Shown here: positions 48,788 through 62,318 of the stretch, piece by piece
Position numbering within the stretch: position 1 is the stretch's first letter
Layout: each line of letters opens with the position of its first letter
Assembly (NCBI GenBank): GCA_002914805.1
Contig: JXTB01000482.1
Span: 255,577 to 319,576, forward strand
Direction: 5' to 3'
Length of the DNA stretch: 64,000 nt
Source of the DNA: Parasponia andersonii
Lineage: Eukaryota; Streptophyta; Magnoliopsida; Rosales; Cannabaceae
The notes under the pieces: model-generated
Database searches by the model: none
The model's input: the letters and a program-made list of their open reading frames with translations, nothing else
Told to the model about the DNA's origin: nothing
Made by a program: the position numbers and the translations under genes

Positions 48788-51612
48788 CTAAGTTCCATTT
48801 TCACTTTCATCATCGTCATTTCTAAAGACATCATCATCCAAATCAGAGTTATTCGTAGCATTGGCCTGTATGTGTCGAAGCGTACTGATAGCTTCTCTAG
48901 CATCTGAAACCAAAGCATTTTTTGCAGTCCTAATCACGTCCAATTTCTGAAAATGGATCTCCTTTCTATCCTCCATTATCAGAGTGGCCCTTTTGGATTG
49001 TTCGGATGCCACTTTTCTCTTAGCATCCCTGTTATGTAATTGGTCAATATACTTCTCATGTAAGACCCTGTTTTTGACCTGCTTCAATACCGCGGGACTA
49101 GCAAGAGCTGCCATCCCATATGAGCCACTAAATCTAGATAGAGTCTTCTTGTGGCCTGAAGAAAATCTGTCATTACTATTCTTAAGTAATGCTTGTTTTT
49201 CCTGTAAATGCTTTGGGGTGGAAAATACACTAGTAGGCTGGAAAGCATGAGTAGATAAATCCAAGTTGGGTTCAAGAACTGAAAAAAGATCTGCCTCATG
49301 ATCTTGGTTCTGATGATAATGCATTCGCAATAACTGCCGGACATTTTTCTGTGTAACACGACTCTTCTGTTCGTTGCAACTTGACTTTTTGGCCTTTATC
49401 TCATTGGGTTTGAGCAGTTTACTTGCAGAGAGCTGAAGATCTGGTATGTGTGATAAACTTCTTCTTTTCTTTGCCCTTGAAGCAGGATGGTTTTGAGGCG
49501 GGGTTAAGTGGTCAGCATTGACTTTATCAAAACAGTCCTGTGCTGATTTTCCAGGCACCTGTGTGCAATTTTGCGTGGAAAGGTAAGCCATGCCAAATAT
49601 GATTTAGAAAAGCTTGTTGGTAAAAGCTGTTGATGAGTAAAAGGATAAACGATTACCACATGACAAATCCCAAATCTAGATTCATTTGTTTGTTTGAAGA
49701 ACCGTAAAAAAGAAACACGAGAGTTAGTACTGAAACATTCCTAGGTAGATTAATTTCCAATCAGAATCATTTTAATTTGTAAATATTGTGAGAAGGTCAA
49801 ACAAACTATTCAAATGGGGAAAAATAATTATGCAGTTAGCTGCAAATCAAATTACCAGACAGTTAGTAGATACTGCATCTTTGAGGGTAATGAAAAGAAT
49901 CAAGAAGGAAGTTCGGAAAGAAACGAGGAGAAATCAAAATTTTAGTAAAGGAATTTCGGAGAGGAATGTGGAGAAAACAAAACTTTTATCCCTTCCCAAT
50001 TTTCACTAATTATCTGAGGGATTCACAAAACTTGTGTTCTCCATGTAGAGGTGAACAAACACATTCCATTACATCCATTCCCCTTACGCCCATTATGGAT
50101 TAGTCATTGGTGCATATGGCTAGGTTGTGAGAAGGACCATCCTCAAGGCCCGTGGCCATCCATTAATGCATAATCACATACCCCCTTAATCTCCATTCTA
50201 AAAACTCGAGCATGACAACAAAATCAAACGCTACTCCATAAAGCGACTTCTTCGGCTAAACCACTATACATATCTAAATCAATGAGCAAATCAAGCTGCT
50301 AGTTGAGAAATAACTGTTTAGACTGATTTCCAACATATAACCAAATTTATCACAAATGGGAATGAACGTTAACCCATCCTCCACACATTTAACATAGTAA
50401 AGCTAGCAAGCTATTCTTTTTGCAATATCAGATTTGAATAAACCATGTTACCATTATCAATGAAAACACACTCTCATGCTTCTCTCTTTCAAGACTATAA
50501 CAGCATTCTCTAAGAAATTTTATTTGATGTAAATTGTCTAATAATTTGATCAAGATAACAGTAATCAAGATTTACTGATACCCAAGCATCAGCTGAGATA
50601 GAAAAGTTACCAGTTTAGAAACCTTCTTCCAGAAGTGTGGTGTTGGCTTTGCAGCTAAATAAGCTCTTTGCAATGCCAATTCCTGCTCCTTTGTCCACCC
50701 TTGAACGGTCCCATTAACTTCCACATCTGGCTTTCTCTTCTTACTGACCTCAAACACTCTACTCTCTCCATCTAATTCTTTGGCTTCTCTCTTCATTAAC
50801 CTTTTTCCTTTAACCAACAAGTTTTCAGCCGAAGTCACTCCTACTTTTCCTTTCCCAGTGTCTAATGCCTCCTCCTTACTCGCCGAATTCGACGAAAGGC
50901 GGTAACCATTATCTTTCTCAGTCTTCTCGGTATGTTCATTAACCACCTTTTGCTGATTGGAAAGCCTCTGCGATCGTCTAACGCCTTTAAACCCATCCAC
51001 GCCATTGTTCCTCAGAAATTTCTTCGACCCAACATCAGATTCACCCACTTTCTTCGAAGCTTTCCCCAAGCAACCCTTTCTTTCATATCCTACGGCATTT
51101 ACCTTATCAGAAATTCTGGACGACCGTCTGAGATTAGAGAAGCCAACAAATTTCTTCGACCCAACATCAGATTCCCCCACTTTCTTCGAAACTTTCCCCA
51201 AGGAACCCCTACTTTCATATCCTACGGCATCTACCTTATCAGAAATTCTGGAAGACCGTCTTGGATTAGAAAAGCCGTCAAACCCATTCACCAACATCAC
51301 AGATTTTTTCGACCCGGTACTTAAACTTCCACATTTTCTCAACCCATTACTGGGTTTGCTTGATTTCTTCGAAACAGTCTCTGAAAAGCCCGGAGAGCGA
51401 GCCCGATTGGTTATGGACTTCGGGGATTTCGGATCTTCGTCTTCTAGGGCGAAACTGTTCCGACGAGTCAGTCTGGGAGATTTTCGGGGAGTGAATAGAG
51501 GAACTTGCTCGGAAATCTTCTCGCACTTGCGAAGCAATCTGAGAGACCTTCGGAGAATCGTGGATTGCAGAGTAGTAATGGCGGAATCTCTCTTGGGCAT
51601 TTTTACGAACAT
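48788..51612 (-). CDS. SANT/Myb-domain nuclear protein of unknown role (2 exons, about 590 aa)
   Basis: Exon 1 is 51612-50611 and exon 2 is 49558-48788, with one GT-AG phase-0 intron of 1052 nt. Two ATGs lie four codons apart. The second, at 51600, has an A at -3 and may be the true start, giving 586 aa. The N-terminal half is very basic, with RRSxRIS motifs and a 44-residue tandem repeat. A single SANT-like domain (about residues 303-355) begins WTKEQELALQRAY and includes PHFWKKVSKL, the exon junction, and VPGKSAQDCFDKV. A Lys-rich segment and a coiled-coil-like C-terminus with an Asp-rich end follow. Form and basic charge point to a chromatin protein. The 'FWKKVSKLV..KSAQDCFDK' pattern recalls the SANT of Mis18BP1/KNL2-type proteins, but this is only a resemblance. 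Nothing links it to its neighbours. Confidence 0.85.
51015..51280 (-). repeat. 132-bp tandem repeat in exon 1 of the SANT gene
   Basis: Two copies (starting at 51016 and 51148) both read AAATTTCTTCGACCCAACAT on the plus strand and continue in register for 132 bp. They encode a 44-residue unit with RRSSRISDKV, AVGYE and KKVGESDVGSKKF. Because 132 is divisible by three the frame is kept. A partial third copy precedes it in the protein (RRSSRISDKVDAVGYES) and a RRSQRLS follows. Confidence 0.92.
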
Positions 51613-51689
51613 CTGGTGGTCTTCATAAAAGAGGTTTCGAGAGGGAAAACTGGAAGTTCAAAATTTGAGAAGCAGCTTCTGACGGGCCT

Positions 51690-51750
51690 AGAGATGTAGG
51701 GGAGAGAGGACAATCCTTAATGGGCTGGGTTGACGTGGCCAAGGCCCGAA
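51690..51750 (-). promoter_or_regulatory. GGCCC/GCCCA-type elements upstream of the SANT gene
   Basis: On the minus strand, about 80-140 nt before the start codon, the sequence holds TTCGGGCC, CAGCCCATTA and TAGGCCCG within 60 nt. AGCCCA and GGCCC words (site II type) are frequent in plant promoters of cell-cycle and ribosome genes; activity here is inferred. Confidence 0.45.
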
Positions 51751-52660
51751 GCACAAACATGTCAAAAAGGTTGACAATGATGAAACCTTTTGTTTTTGTT
51801 TTTGTTTTTGCTTAGGAATATATTAGTGACATTTAAAGAAGTAATTCTAGAGAAACCCAAATTTAACATCCAAAATTTATACTAAATTAATAATGTGGCA
51901 TAGTTTCCAACCTCATAACTTTTAAGTAAAGTTGTAGTTTCATTTTGAGATAAGATGTGGCGTGAAAAATGATAAACTTAGCATTTAAGAAAAAAAATGT
52001 ATATCCCTCAAAAGAAAAAAAGTTGTATAACAAATAATTTCATTCAATAATAAATTTTACAATTTCCCATTAAAGAAAGCTATATAGTTCTTATGAAAAA
52101 AAAAAAAAAAAAACAGCTTAGATTTCTTTTTTTTTAAAAACAAAATTTTGAAAAGACAACTTTTTGATGAAGCCCTTTGCGTAGATGGAAATGTCTAATT
52201 AAACCTTCGCATTTCATTTTTCGTCAATTATTTCCTTTTACTTTTAGAACATGTCAAATCTATCTACCCCACTAAACGAAACTGGGGAAAAAAAAAATTA
52301 CATCACAAAACTACTCCTAATCAATAATAAAATCCAAAATTTTCCATAAATCAAAATTAAAATACTCCAAAATGTAATACAATAAAACTACATTTTGAAA
52401 AAACGAGACAAAAAATAAATAGAAAGCAACCTCTGTTTTTATGTTATTTTTATTTTAAATTCATTTTAACTTTTTGTCTAAGCAATTTTGGATCGTATTT
52501 TCATATAAAAGAAATTATTTCATTTCTTTTTTACTTCCCACCATTTAACTTAGCGGAAACCCTTCCCCCTTTGTGAAGGATATTTCTTTTATAGGTATTA
52601 AAAGTTCATGGAATTAATTTATTAATAAATACTATACAAAACAGTAACTTGATTTCAAAA
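51751..52660. other. AT-rich intergenic region
   Basis: No gene seen. A TTTTTG-repeat stretch lies at 51790-51812 and A/T runs at 52097-52114. Confidence 0.45.
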
Positions 52661-54534
52661 ATCATTGGGGTTCCGTCAATTGTGAAAACATTACCAAATA
52701 TAGATACAATAGTTGTCTTTATGATTTTCAAATGATTCACACAGCAGAAGATAGATTAAGAATATTCAAAAATTTTCTCAAAATAATTCATTATATAAGT
52801 ACATAATATTAATTCATAGTACATAGAAATATACAACGAGAATAAATCTAATATTTTTTGTAGCCTATCAACAAATTCTAACTATTCTATCTTCTAAATC
52901 ATGATCTGCCAATCAAAATCTCAAACACAATTGAATGAACGTGTGGGCCTTGTATACAATTTCTTAAACTCAAACTTTAGGCACTTGTAATATTCTCAAC
53001 AAATGAGATTATAAAAATTTGTTCTACAGAGAACAGTATGACTATCTTCTTTTTCTCTCTATTTTTTGAAACTCTATAGAAAATAATAAGTTGTTGTTCT
53101 ATTAGTGTTTTCTTAATATGTATATTTATATAAATATACATATTAAAACGGAGTGGGCTGACTCAAGTGGTAAGAGCACTCATTATCTAGAATCTTAGTC
53201 TTAGGTTTAAGTCACACCAGGAGTAGGAGTGAAAGCCTATTATCCCTAATCGGGTAGGGTGAGAATTGGGTAGTAGTAAGTATTTTCCTTTAATTTGTAA
53301 TAAGTAGCGGTATATAAACTAGCAGATAACTTTTTCATTTCAGTTAGTTTCTCAATTTCTGTTTATCTAATTATTTGATATTTAGATATTTTTAAATTTA
53401 AAATTTAATTAAATTAGAAAATTTATCTCTCCATAAATTTAAAATAATTAATTCAAAATTAATTAATTAATTAATTAATATTATTGTTAATTATTGTAGA
53501 CAAACAATTTATAAAAACAAAGTGCAATAACAAAAATAATTTAATATTCAGTACAACGTTTATAAGAGGCGTAATTTAAGACCTATAGACTTGTAATTTA
53601 AGCTTCAATAAATTACGATAATTAATTAAACTTTTTAATTAATTTATCTAATTTATTTATACCAGTATTATTTCACTAAAATTCTGGAATTGTACTCTTG
53701 AAGTTACAAAATTAATTTACTCAGAAAACAAAAAGTAGTCTATCGATTTAATCATTACATGTAATTCAATCCTACATAAATAATTCATAATTAGAGCTAG
53801 GTCATGTTCTGTTTACCTCTCTAATTACATCTTTATCTATGTGTACTATTGATTCTATAATAAATAATTAATTTATAAATCTATTATAAATTGAGTACTC
53901 AAACTATTCAAGTCTTGAATCAATATACAAGAGAATCATTTTTTTAGCTTTCTAATAGTAGGAATAGATTCCATAACTGTAAGTTATATTCTCAACTACT
54001 CAAAATATAAGTATTTTGGTCTATTTAAGAAATAAATCTTTAACAAGTATGTTAAAGAATATAATGTTATAAATAAGAGTCTATAACTACTTTGAATTAA
54101 TATTGATTATATATGATCATCTAGCGATATTATTTAAACTCTTAATAATTAACAGAATTTTTGTGAGATTCAAATCATGTCGGGTCCAGTCCTATATAAT
54201 CGAATTATATAAAATACTTCTATTGTGATGTCAACATATGAATAGTCTCGATAAACTATTATATTCTCAATATTAATAGACCGTACTAATAATATTTAAT
54301 TAAAGATCTCATACATTAATTAATTATTATAGACTATATTTAGTTTATTATACATAAATTTAATCCTTGTGTATATAACACTTATATACTAAATTTATGG
54401 TCACATGAATAAAGTAAGGATTTTCTTATATTTAAAGACATATAAATTACGCAAAACTTCAAATAGAAAAATATCATTTTATTAATTCAACAAATATTCA
54501 AAATATACATGCTTTTAAGGCATAAACCTTAATA
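52661..54534 (-). repeat. Copia 3' LTR (lower end approximate)
   Basis: On the minus strand it starts at 54534 with TATTAAGGTTTATGCC, directly after the polypurine tract AAGTGGGAGAT. A second fragment of the same LTR start is at 12037. The far end could not be fixed; about 52660 is an estimate. A SINE lies inside it at 53150-53290. Confidence 0.55.
53150..53290 (+). mobile_element. tRNA-derived SINE
   Basis: GGGCTGACTCAAGTGGTAAG, a box A-like head, is followed 35 nt later by GGTTTAAGTCACACC, a box B-like stretch at 53204-53218. A GC-richer body AATCGGGTAGGGTGAGAATT follows. The order and spacing are those of plant tRNA-derived SINEs such as Au-like elements. It is inserted in the Copia LTR region. 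Confidence 0.75.
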
Positions 54535-57500
54535 ATCTCCCACTTGTTCTAAAGCCGGTGCGACATATCTCTTAATTCTAAACCCCTAAGTGACTTTCAA
54601 AAGTCTTCGTTGGAAATGTCTTTATAAAAAGATCAACAATGTTGTTTTCGGATGCTACATTTATAACTGCCAGATCTCCTCGATGTACTATCTCTCTAAT
54701 TAGATGATACTTCTACTTTATATGCTTTCTTCTCTTATGACTTCTCGATTCTTTTGAAATCACCATCGTTCCACTGTTGTCACAATATAAAGTCAGTGGC
54801 TTATCCATATTTGAAACAACTGCCAAATTAGTAAAGAAATTTCTGAGCCAAATTACTTCTTTAGTTACTATGCATTCCACTTCCATAGTAGAATCTGTAG
54901 TGTTAGATTGTTTAACACTCTTTCAGACAATGGTTCTATTACCAAGAGTGAACATTGACCTAGATGTGGACTTTCGAGTATCTTTGTCCGATTAAAAATC
55001 AAAATCAATGTAACATGTAGGAATCAAGTTCTAACTTGAATAAACTAGCATATAATTTCTCGTTCTCTTAAGATACTTGAGAATGTGCTTTACTGTTACC
55101 TAGTGATATAATCCTGGATTTAATTAAAAAATGGCTGACTATCCCTACTGCATAGTATATGTCAAGCATAGTACATAATATGGCATACATAAGGCTCCCA
55201 ACTACAGATGCATAAGGAATATGTCGCATATCCTCTTCCTCTTAAGGTGTCTTGGGATATTGCTCTTTGAAAAAGATAACTCCATGTCAAGAAAGTAATT
55301 GTCATTTTTTAGAGTTTTGCATTGAAAGCCAAATGAGCTTTTTATCAATAAAAGATGTTTAAGATGGTGACAAAAGTCTGTTTTGCAATCTCAAATAATC
55401 TAGATCCTAAGTACATAATTTGGTTTTCTCAAATCTTTTATTTGGAATTGCTTGGCTAGCCACTTCTTTACATTAGATAATATTTCCACATCATTCCCAG
55501 TGAGTAAAATATCATCTACATAAAGAACTAGGAAGACTACTTTCTTATCTCTGACGTACTTATATAAAGAAGGTCCATCAATATTTTGATTGAAACCATA
55601 AGACTTGATCGTCTTATCAAATCTTAGATTCCATGATCTTGAAGCTTACTCAAGTCCATAAATGGACTTAAGTAGCTTGTAGACTTTCTGCCCTTGGCCT
55701 TTAGCTACAAAACTTTTTGGTTGCACTATATACATACTTTTTTCAAGATAGTCATTCAAAAAAGCTGTCCTAGCATTCATTTTTCATATTTCATAGTCTA
55801 AATATATAGCAATAAATAAGAGGAAATGTATGAATTTAAGCATGGCTACAAGTGAGAAAGTCTCAATATAAACAACTCCCTATTTTTGGGTATAATCCTT
55901 TGTCACTAACCTAGCCTTAAACGTTTCAATTTTTTTATTTACATATCTTTTTCTTTTATAGATCCATTTACATCCAATAAGCCTGACATTTTTAGGTGGA
56001 TCTATAAGTTCCAAGATAGACTTGGAATATATAGATTCTATTTCTTGGTTCATAGTCTCTTGTTATTTTTCTTTATTAGAATCTTCCATTGCATGCTTAT
56101 ATATTAATGTGTTATCTTAGCTGCTATCAGAAACGACAACATGTACTTTTCTAACTTCCCTATAGCAAGTAAGTAGTCTAATAACCCCTCCCACTATGTC
56201 GATTTCCAAGATATTCTGATATAGAATATTGGTCTCATAATTTTATTGTTCAATAACTTTGTTGATTGTAGTCTAATCTGATCAGAAAGTAATTCTTCTA
56301 GTACAACAATACTTTGATGTTTGAAATCTGTCATATAGTCATTTTCAAGAAAAGTAGCATTTGTCGATACAAATACCCTTTTCTCTTGAGGGCTGTAAGA
56401 CAAACCTCTTCTCATGTCTTTTGAATAATCTATAAATAAATAAACCTATGTGTGTGGTTCTAGTTTCTCAGTCTTTACTTTCAGTATATGTGCTGAGCAC
56501 CCTATATGCGGATGTGACATAAACTAGGTTTGTGCTCATTCCATAACTCTAAAAGTGTCTTTTGGATAGACTTGGAAGGTATTACATTCAAAATAATAAC
56601 ATCGGTTTGTAGTGCATAACCTCAGAATGAGAATGATAGGGTAGTATAGCTCATCATTAATATAATCATACCATTCAACATTCAGTTTCTCTTTTATACA
56701 ATACTATTTTGTTGTAGTATTCAAGGTATTGTGATTTGGAATATGATGTTATTCTCCAATAAGTGATCCTTAAGATTATTATCAAGATCTCATCGAAGAG
56801 TTTTTAATAACTTACCTAATTGCTTTTCAATATTTGCCGTGAATTCTTTAAACTTTTTAAAGATTTCAGATTTTTTTTGTTTTAGGTACACGTATCTATA
56901 TCGCAAATAATCATTGATAAATGGGACAAAGTATGTGTAATTGCTTCTTGCTTGTATATTCAATGGACCACATAAATCGCTATGCACAAGTTCAAATGGT
57001 TCTTTGGCTCTTTCACCCTTTCCTGAGAAACGTCTCTTAATCATTTTTCCTTCTAGGTAAGATTCATAAACTGGTAGAGTGCCAATTTTTAGCTCTTTTA
57101 AAGGACCATCCTTTATAAGTATGTCTATCCTATCTAGATTGATATGTCCTAACCTAAGGTGCCAAAGATATGTATCATCACCATGACAAATTTTGTACTT
57201 TTTAAGTTTAGGATGTTCTACTTTAAAATTTTCGATATTAAGCAATGATTGTTCATCCTAAAGGTATTCACACTTCGGTTTGGTTAGTCTGAATCCCCCA
57301 TATGTTGACCAAACTGCATGTGTAGTTCTGCTAGATCACCAAACCATGCGGTCTGCATTGGCTAATCAAAACTGCCCAAACCGCACCTATACTTTGCACT
57401 ATGATCCGGACAGTTTCCACAGCTTGAGTTTTGGGTTTCTATAATGATGGGATTGGGTTTTGACAGATTGGACTTTGACAGATTGGGCCCTTATTATTTA

Positions 57501-59083
57501 AGCTTTATTTTTCGAGAAAAAAAATGCTTTTTAAAACAAAGAAAAAAAAGTTATATCATATCTTTTATCACCTAATTGAAAGTAAAAAAATCAAATAAAA
57601 AATAATTATTTACCATAATCTAAAATATTAATCATAAGAAATTATGAAAAAAATATATATTTTACAAATATTTCGACCCGCTTAGTTTGAAATCGACAGC
57701 ATTCATAAAAGATTGCAAATCACACTACACCATTCATCAAAAACTATAAACCACATTGCACCAATCGATTTAGTATTTTTTTTAAACCATGACCAGCCGT
57801 AGAAAGAAAAAAAACTACCAGCTTCGGTGTACTTTGGTTAAGTGTGATTGGTTTCCACAGTGCACTGATTTTTTTGAATAACCCTAGTTCGTCTGGCCTT
57901 AAAATATAAAGTTCACTCTTCATTTTTACAAAACAAATATTTAAACTATTTCTATAAATGATAATCTCATTATTAAGAAAAGAAATATTAAACATTTGTT
58001 CAAATAGTCATAAAATATAAATCAAACTCCTACAAAAACCAGAAATAAAATAAACATTATTCAATAACAAAAATCTATTCCTAAAATGAGATGGACGACT
58101 CCTACTACTTTTGTTGAAATTTTGATTCCATTGCCCACTTTTATCATGAATTCCCTATTGGCAAGATCTTTTGAAGAATTAAGTATTTAAAAAGAAGAAG
58201 AAACATGATTAGTAGCTCCTGAATCAAATATTCAGGGAGATATATCAAATAAATCTTCTTCCACTAAACAAACTTATAAAATAAGTAAATCATATTTACC
58301 TTTTTTTCTTCTCTTTTAATTTAGAGAGTTACTTGTTATAGTTTCTTTTCCAATGTTCTTCAACTCTGCAGTGAAAATATTTTTCTTTAGGCTTTTTGTC
58401 CTTGGAGTTGTTCTTCTTGGTTCTGTTACCCTTTTTGTTTTTTTTTTAAGACTTGAATTGAGAGGCACCCTTACTCTTCCTCTTCTTGTTTTTGATAGAG
58501 ATAAAGAGATTTTCTTTTGCAATATTCACTTCAGCAATAGTTACCAAGCCATCTTTACCTTTATCTTTCGATATCAATTCGAAGGTTTGCAGTTCGTTGA
58601 GTAGTTAAATCATCGTATAATTTAACTTGTTCATAACATAGTTGCTCTTAAATTGAAGAAAATTAGGTGAGAGTGATTCCAAAATCATACTCACTTGAGT
58701 GCGGTCATCGATTGTAACCTTGTGAACTTAAGTTTTTCCAAAGTAATTGATCATATTCAAAATATAATCTCTCACTAGAGTTCCTCTCTTTATCTTCACA
58801 TTCATAGTCTTTTAATTGGCAACATGACGAGATTTATTAGATTATTACCCGAACATAGCCTGGAGGGATTCTATTATCTCATAAACAGTCTCCATTTTTT
58901 CTTACTTAACTTTAAGCACATCGGTCATGCCTACTAACAAGTAGTAACGAGCTTTATTATTGGCATATGAGTCCATTTTTTATAGCTTTCTCATGTAACA
59001 CGAATAATATTAGCGGCGGGTTGTAGAGGAGATTACTTCGTAAGTACAAACTTATAGTCTTCATTTACAATTACGATGTTCAT
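54535..59083 (-). mobile_element. Degenerate Ty1/Copia element interior (gag, protease, integrase, RT, RNase H)
   Basis: Reading down the minus strand, the order gag, PR, INT, RT, RH is that of Copia. Gag starts at 59083 (MNIVIVNEDYKFVLT). A zinc knuckle near 58330-58400 has lost two of its cysteines (YFHCRVEEHWKRNYN). The protease motif DSGATNH is intact at 58205-58225. The integrase core lies at 56790-57245. RT at 55480-55770 reads KLLKSIYGLE, then a stop, then ASRSWNLRFDK, and holds YVDD at 55511-55522. RNase H follows at 54750-54830. Several stops and shifts interrupt it, so it is dead. Frames given for the individual pieces are not separate genes. Confidence 0.88.
56790..57245 (-). pseudogene. 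Copia GAG-pre-integrase and integrase core fragment
   Basis: A 151-codon frame with LWHLRLGHINLDRI (the pre-integrase zinc region), GKGERAKEPFELVHSDLCGP (the first catalytic Asp in HSD) and FINDYLRYRYVYL, where FIDDYSR is usual. A Ser in the finger (normally CESC) has become YESY. The frame ends after EKQLGKLLKTLR, before the rest of the integrase. Part of the Copia remnant, not a host gene. Confidence 0.9.
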
Positions 59084-59167
59084 ATTACATTTTCACTTGA
59101 TAAAATTATATCCAATTAATTTTTCATTTGTGAGTAGAGTGATAATGAGATTCGAGATTGACAGGTT

Positions 59168-60642
59168 TGTTGAAATTAGATAAATAAAATAACATTCAAT
59201 ATATTTGAAATAAATATCACAAAGAATTCAGAATAGGTAATGTGATGCATTATGCAAGTAAGTAAATACGTAAACTTCATTATTAATTCTACGGTAATTC
59301 AATTTTCTCTAACTAGGTATCGTTATAGGATAAGTCACATAATTATTAATTGAATTGAGACTTTCTCAATTAATAAATAAAACATCAAAATGTCTCCTAT
59401 TTTATTTTATATATTAACTATTGTTTTACAGTCAAGATACTATTAACATTTTTATTATATCCTCATGAGTATGAACCATTATTTCAAATTCTTGCAACTT
59501 AACTCAAAATTGCCGCCATAGGGTAGGTCAATTTTGAAATACATTCTAAAATCTTATCTCTTAGAAATTAAGCATTGCTATTAATTCAAATAGACACCCT
59601 TTATAGGGAAGACAAAATCAAAGTATTTCTAGATGCTAATTAAATCTCATAGTGTTTAATTAATAATAAACATCGTGGGATATATTGTCATATACCCCTC
59701 TCTCACTCATTATTTTAAAGTCTTATGTGTTGTGACTAATAAATATTTAATATTTTATTTAACCTAGTTGTTATATCTAATATAATTTTCTAGATTAAAC
59801 TATTAGTACAATTGTAACAAACTCTATGTTGTTAACAGTTAAAAATACAACTTGTAATTATTACCATAAAAAAACTGATTACAACACACCGATTACAACA
59901 CGTAATAATTATTTTCTTTTATAGGATGTTAATAGTTTTTCAACCAAAAAAAATACTACTATTTAAAATATTTTATTTTTATACAAGTATTTTATTTTCG
60001 TTCACAACTTATTTACACAAATCAACTATCTAAAAACAAAAGTTTGAGCCACATTTAAAACATTTATATTTTCTTATGGTCAGGCCATATGCATATTGTA
60101 TGCTGACTGATCTGCTCTTCACTGGCTTACTTTATTCTATTTTTACCTACAACATAGAGTAACTACATAAACCGATGCTTAGTAAGGCAAGACATATATT
60201 ATTCCAAGTCTTAAATAGCTAAACAACAATAATAATTTACACGACATCCATAGTACACAAAGATAGGAATAAAAATAAGTATAACAAGTTTGCCTTTAAT
60301 AACATACAATAATAGGTCATACACCCTTTTTATTTTGTTAACTTATATGGAGTGATTCATCACAAGCATCGTTTATCTATCTCAACAGTGACTCATAACA
60401 AACATCACTAGAGTGCACGTGTAACAACTCACCACAAACATTGTTACTTAATTATATTAGTAACTTATTACAAACATCGCTAAAAACGTATGTAACGAGT
60501 CACCATAAGCATCTTAGTTAAATACATATATATATATATATATGCATTGATATACGTGTTTTACTATGGGCTAACAAAATATTTCAGTAGTACAAAAGTC
60601 AACTTAATACACATAAGTAAGGCACAAAATATATTTCCAACA
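59168..60642 (-). repeat. Possible Copia 5' LTR, 1475 bp
   Basis: On the minus strand it starts TGTTGGAAATATATTTTG (60642) and ends AATTTCAACA (59168), a good TG...CA inverted pair. The end lies about 85 nt before the gag start at 59083. No initiator-Met primer-binding site follows, and the start differs from the downstream LTR (TATTAAGG). The assignment is therefore uncertain; it may belong to another element. A cluster of related words (GTAACGAGTCACCATAAGCA and variants) repeats about every 45 bp at 60350-60510. Confidence 0.4.
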
Positions 60643-60903
60643 TTTAATTTTACACCATTAGTTACTTAATACTATAAACAAATAACTGCACTTACATAAA
60701 AATAGTATACCTCAATCTTTAGCAAAATAGTTCACACCAAAAACTCACGAACAAATATTCACCCTGTAACACAATATAGTGGTAAGATTAATTGGAACTT
60801 TTCCCTAATTTTATATTTCTACAATATAAGTTATTAATAATATCACAACCTAACTTAACTCAGACTTAGTTTATAAACTATAATCGGTCTTAAATGACGG
60901 CTC

Positions 60904-60939
<36 letters not shown>

Positions 60940-61759
60940 ACTTTACTATTGAAAACTTTTAAATTGATAATTTCACGTCACAACTATTAGATAACCAATA
61001 CATAAGATCTTTAATATCTTAAGCTCGATAGGAAAATCCATTCCAAATACTAAACCATTAAAAAAAAAAAAACAATCCAGCAAAAATAGGTAAAGTAAAC
61101 TTAATTAAATTTAATCTCACAAGTTAACTAAAATTATAATTCGGAAAAAAAAAAACAACAACTGCAGCAAGCTTTGGTGCATAATCTAAAAACTATAGAA
61201 TCTAATATATCATTGATATACATGCAAGGTATTGAATACTTGACTTTAATTTTCTTGCTACATTCCAGAAATTTTTCTGTTACAAATTCTTCCTTGCTGA
61301 ACATGTTCTAGAATCTTTCTAATTTTCAGTATTGACTAAGCATGACTGTTCTGTGACTACTTCCACAACTACTGATTCCTTCATAATCAATACAGCAACA
61401 AAAAATAAATCTTCAAGTATCGTAACAATCTAATTAATCTAAATAACCACAACTAGTTGAGAGGATGCACACTTCCTAGTTACCTTAGTTTTGCTTGACA
61501 AATCTGTTATCTTCGAATCTTCCAACTATGTACTCCTCGATCTCCATTTCTAACAAGGAGATCAAATGTTGCTCTCTCAAATATTTAGTCTAACTAAATG
61601 GAATAATGATACTAATGAGATGACCAACTAAGCTACAAAAACTACGATTTATTCTCTTTGACCAGGTGTTGAATTTAGTGCCATTGTCTATCTTAGTATA
61701 ATCTCCACCCGTGTTTCCATTTCTCCATACCATTAAGGAAACATACTGTTAGAGTGGTT
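60643..61759. other. AT-rich interval, probably transposon-derived
   Basis: No gene seen. A (TA)n tract lies at 60908-60938. 61430-61640 reads like decayed Copia LTR sequence but could not be bounded. Confidence 0.35.
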
Positions 61760-62318
61760 TCTCACTAGTCGTCCACGTGTCTCGAACTGCTGATACTGGA
61801 TTCTCCAACTGTCCACGTGTCCTTGCTGTCTCAAAACTCTCTGAACTCCAAGCAAGATCGGAGAGGCGGGGGTGGCTACCTGCAAAGACTCTCCGATGCT
61901 TAAGTCAGTGGTTTTCTTTGCGTTTGGTAGCAAGGAGAAAAATATATCAGTATGAATATCTATCTGTTTGTTGTATTTGACATGCCCCTCTTGGGAACGC
62001 ATGGTTTCAATATATGTAGACCTGAGATCACGAGTAGCATGGTTCTCTATCTCAGGAAAAATAATGAGTACCTTTCACCTCAAGATCTTTTTTTTACCGT
62101 CACGGGCCGAGATTTCTGTGATCTCTTCTGTGCTACCGTGGCCTGATTTTTGCCGCCTCCTACTGTTGCAATCTGTTAGGAGCAAGATTTGGGCAAATCG
62201 CCGTTCTGCCAGGACGGCTTGTCCCTGCGCACATACCTACCCAGAAACGCATTAAATGCTCTGTCCGGGTCTGGAGCCGGGGGGGCTGCTTTCAATTGTA
62301 CCTAATCTGAAGACCCTT

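Noticed and set aside
50932-51628. Plus-strand frames of 130 and 223 codons opposite the SANT exon 1
   Set aside because: Antisense to a supported exon; their internal repeat is the complement of the 132-bp coding repeat.
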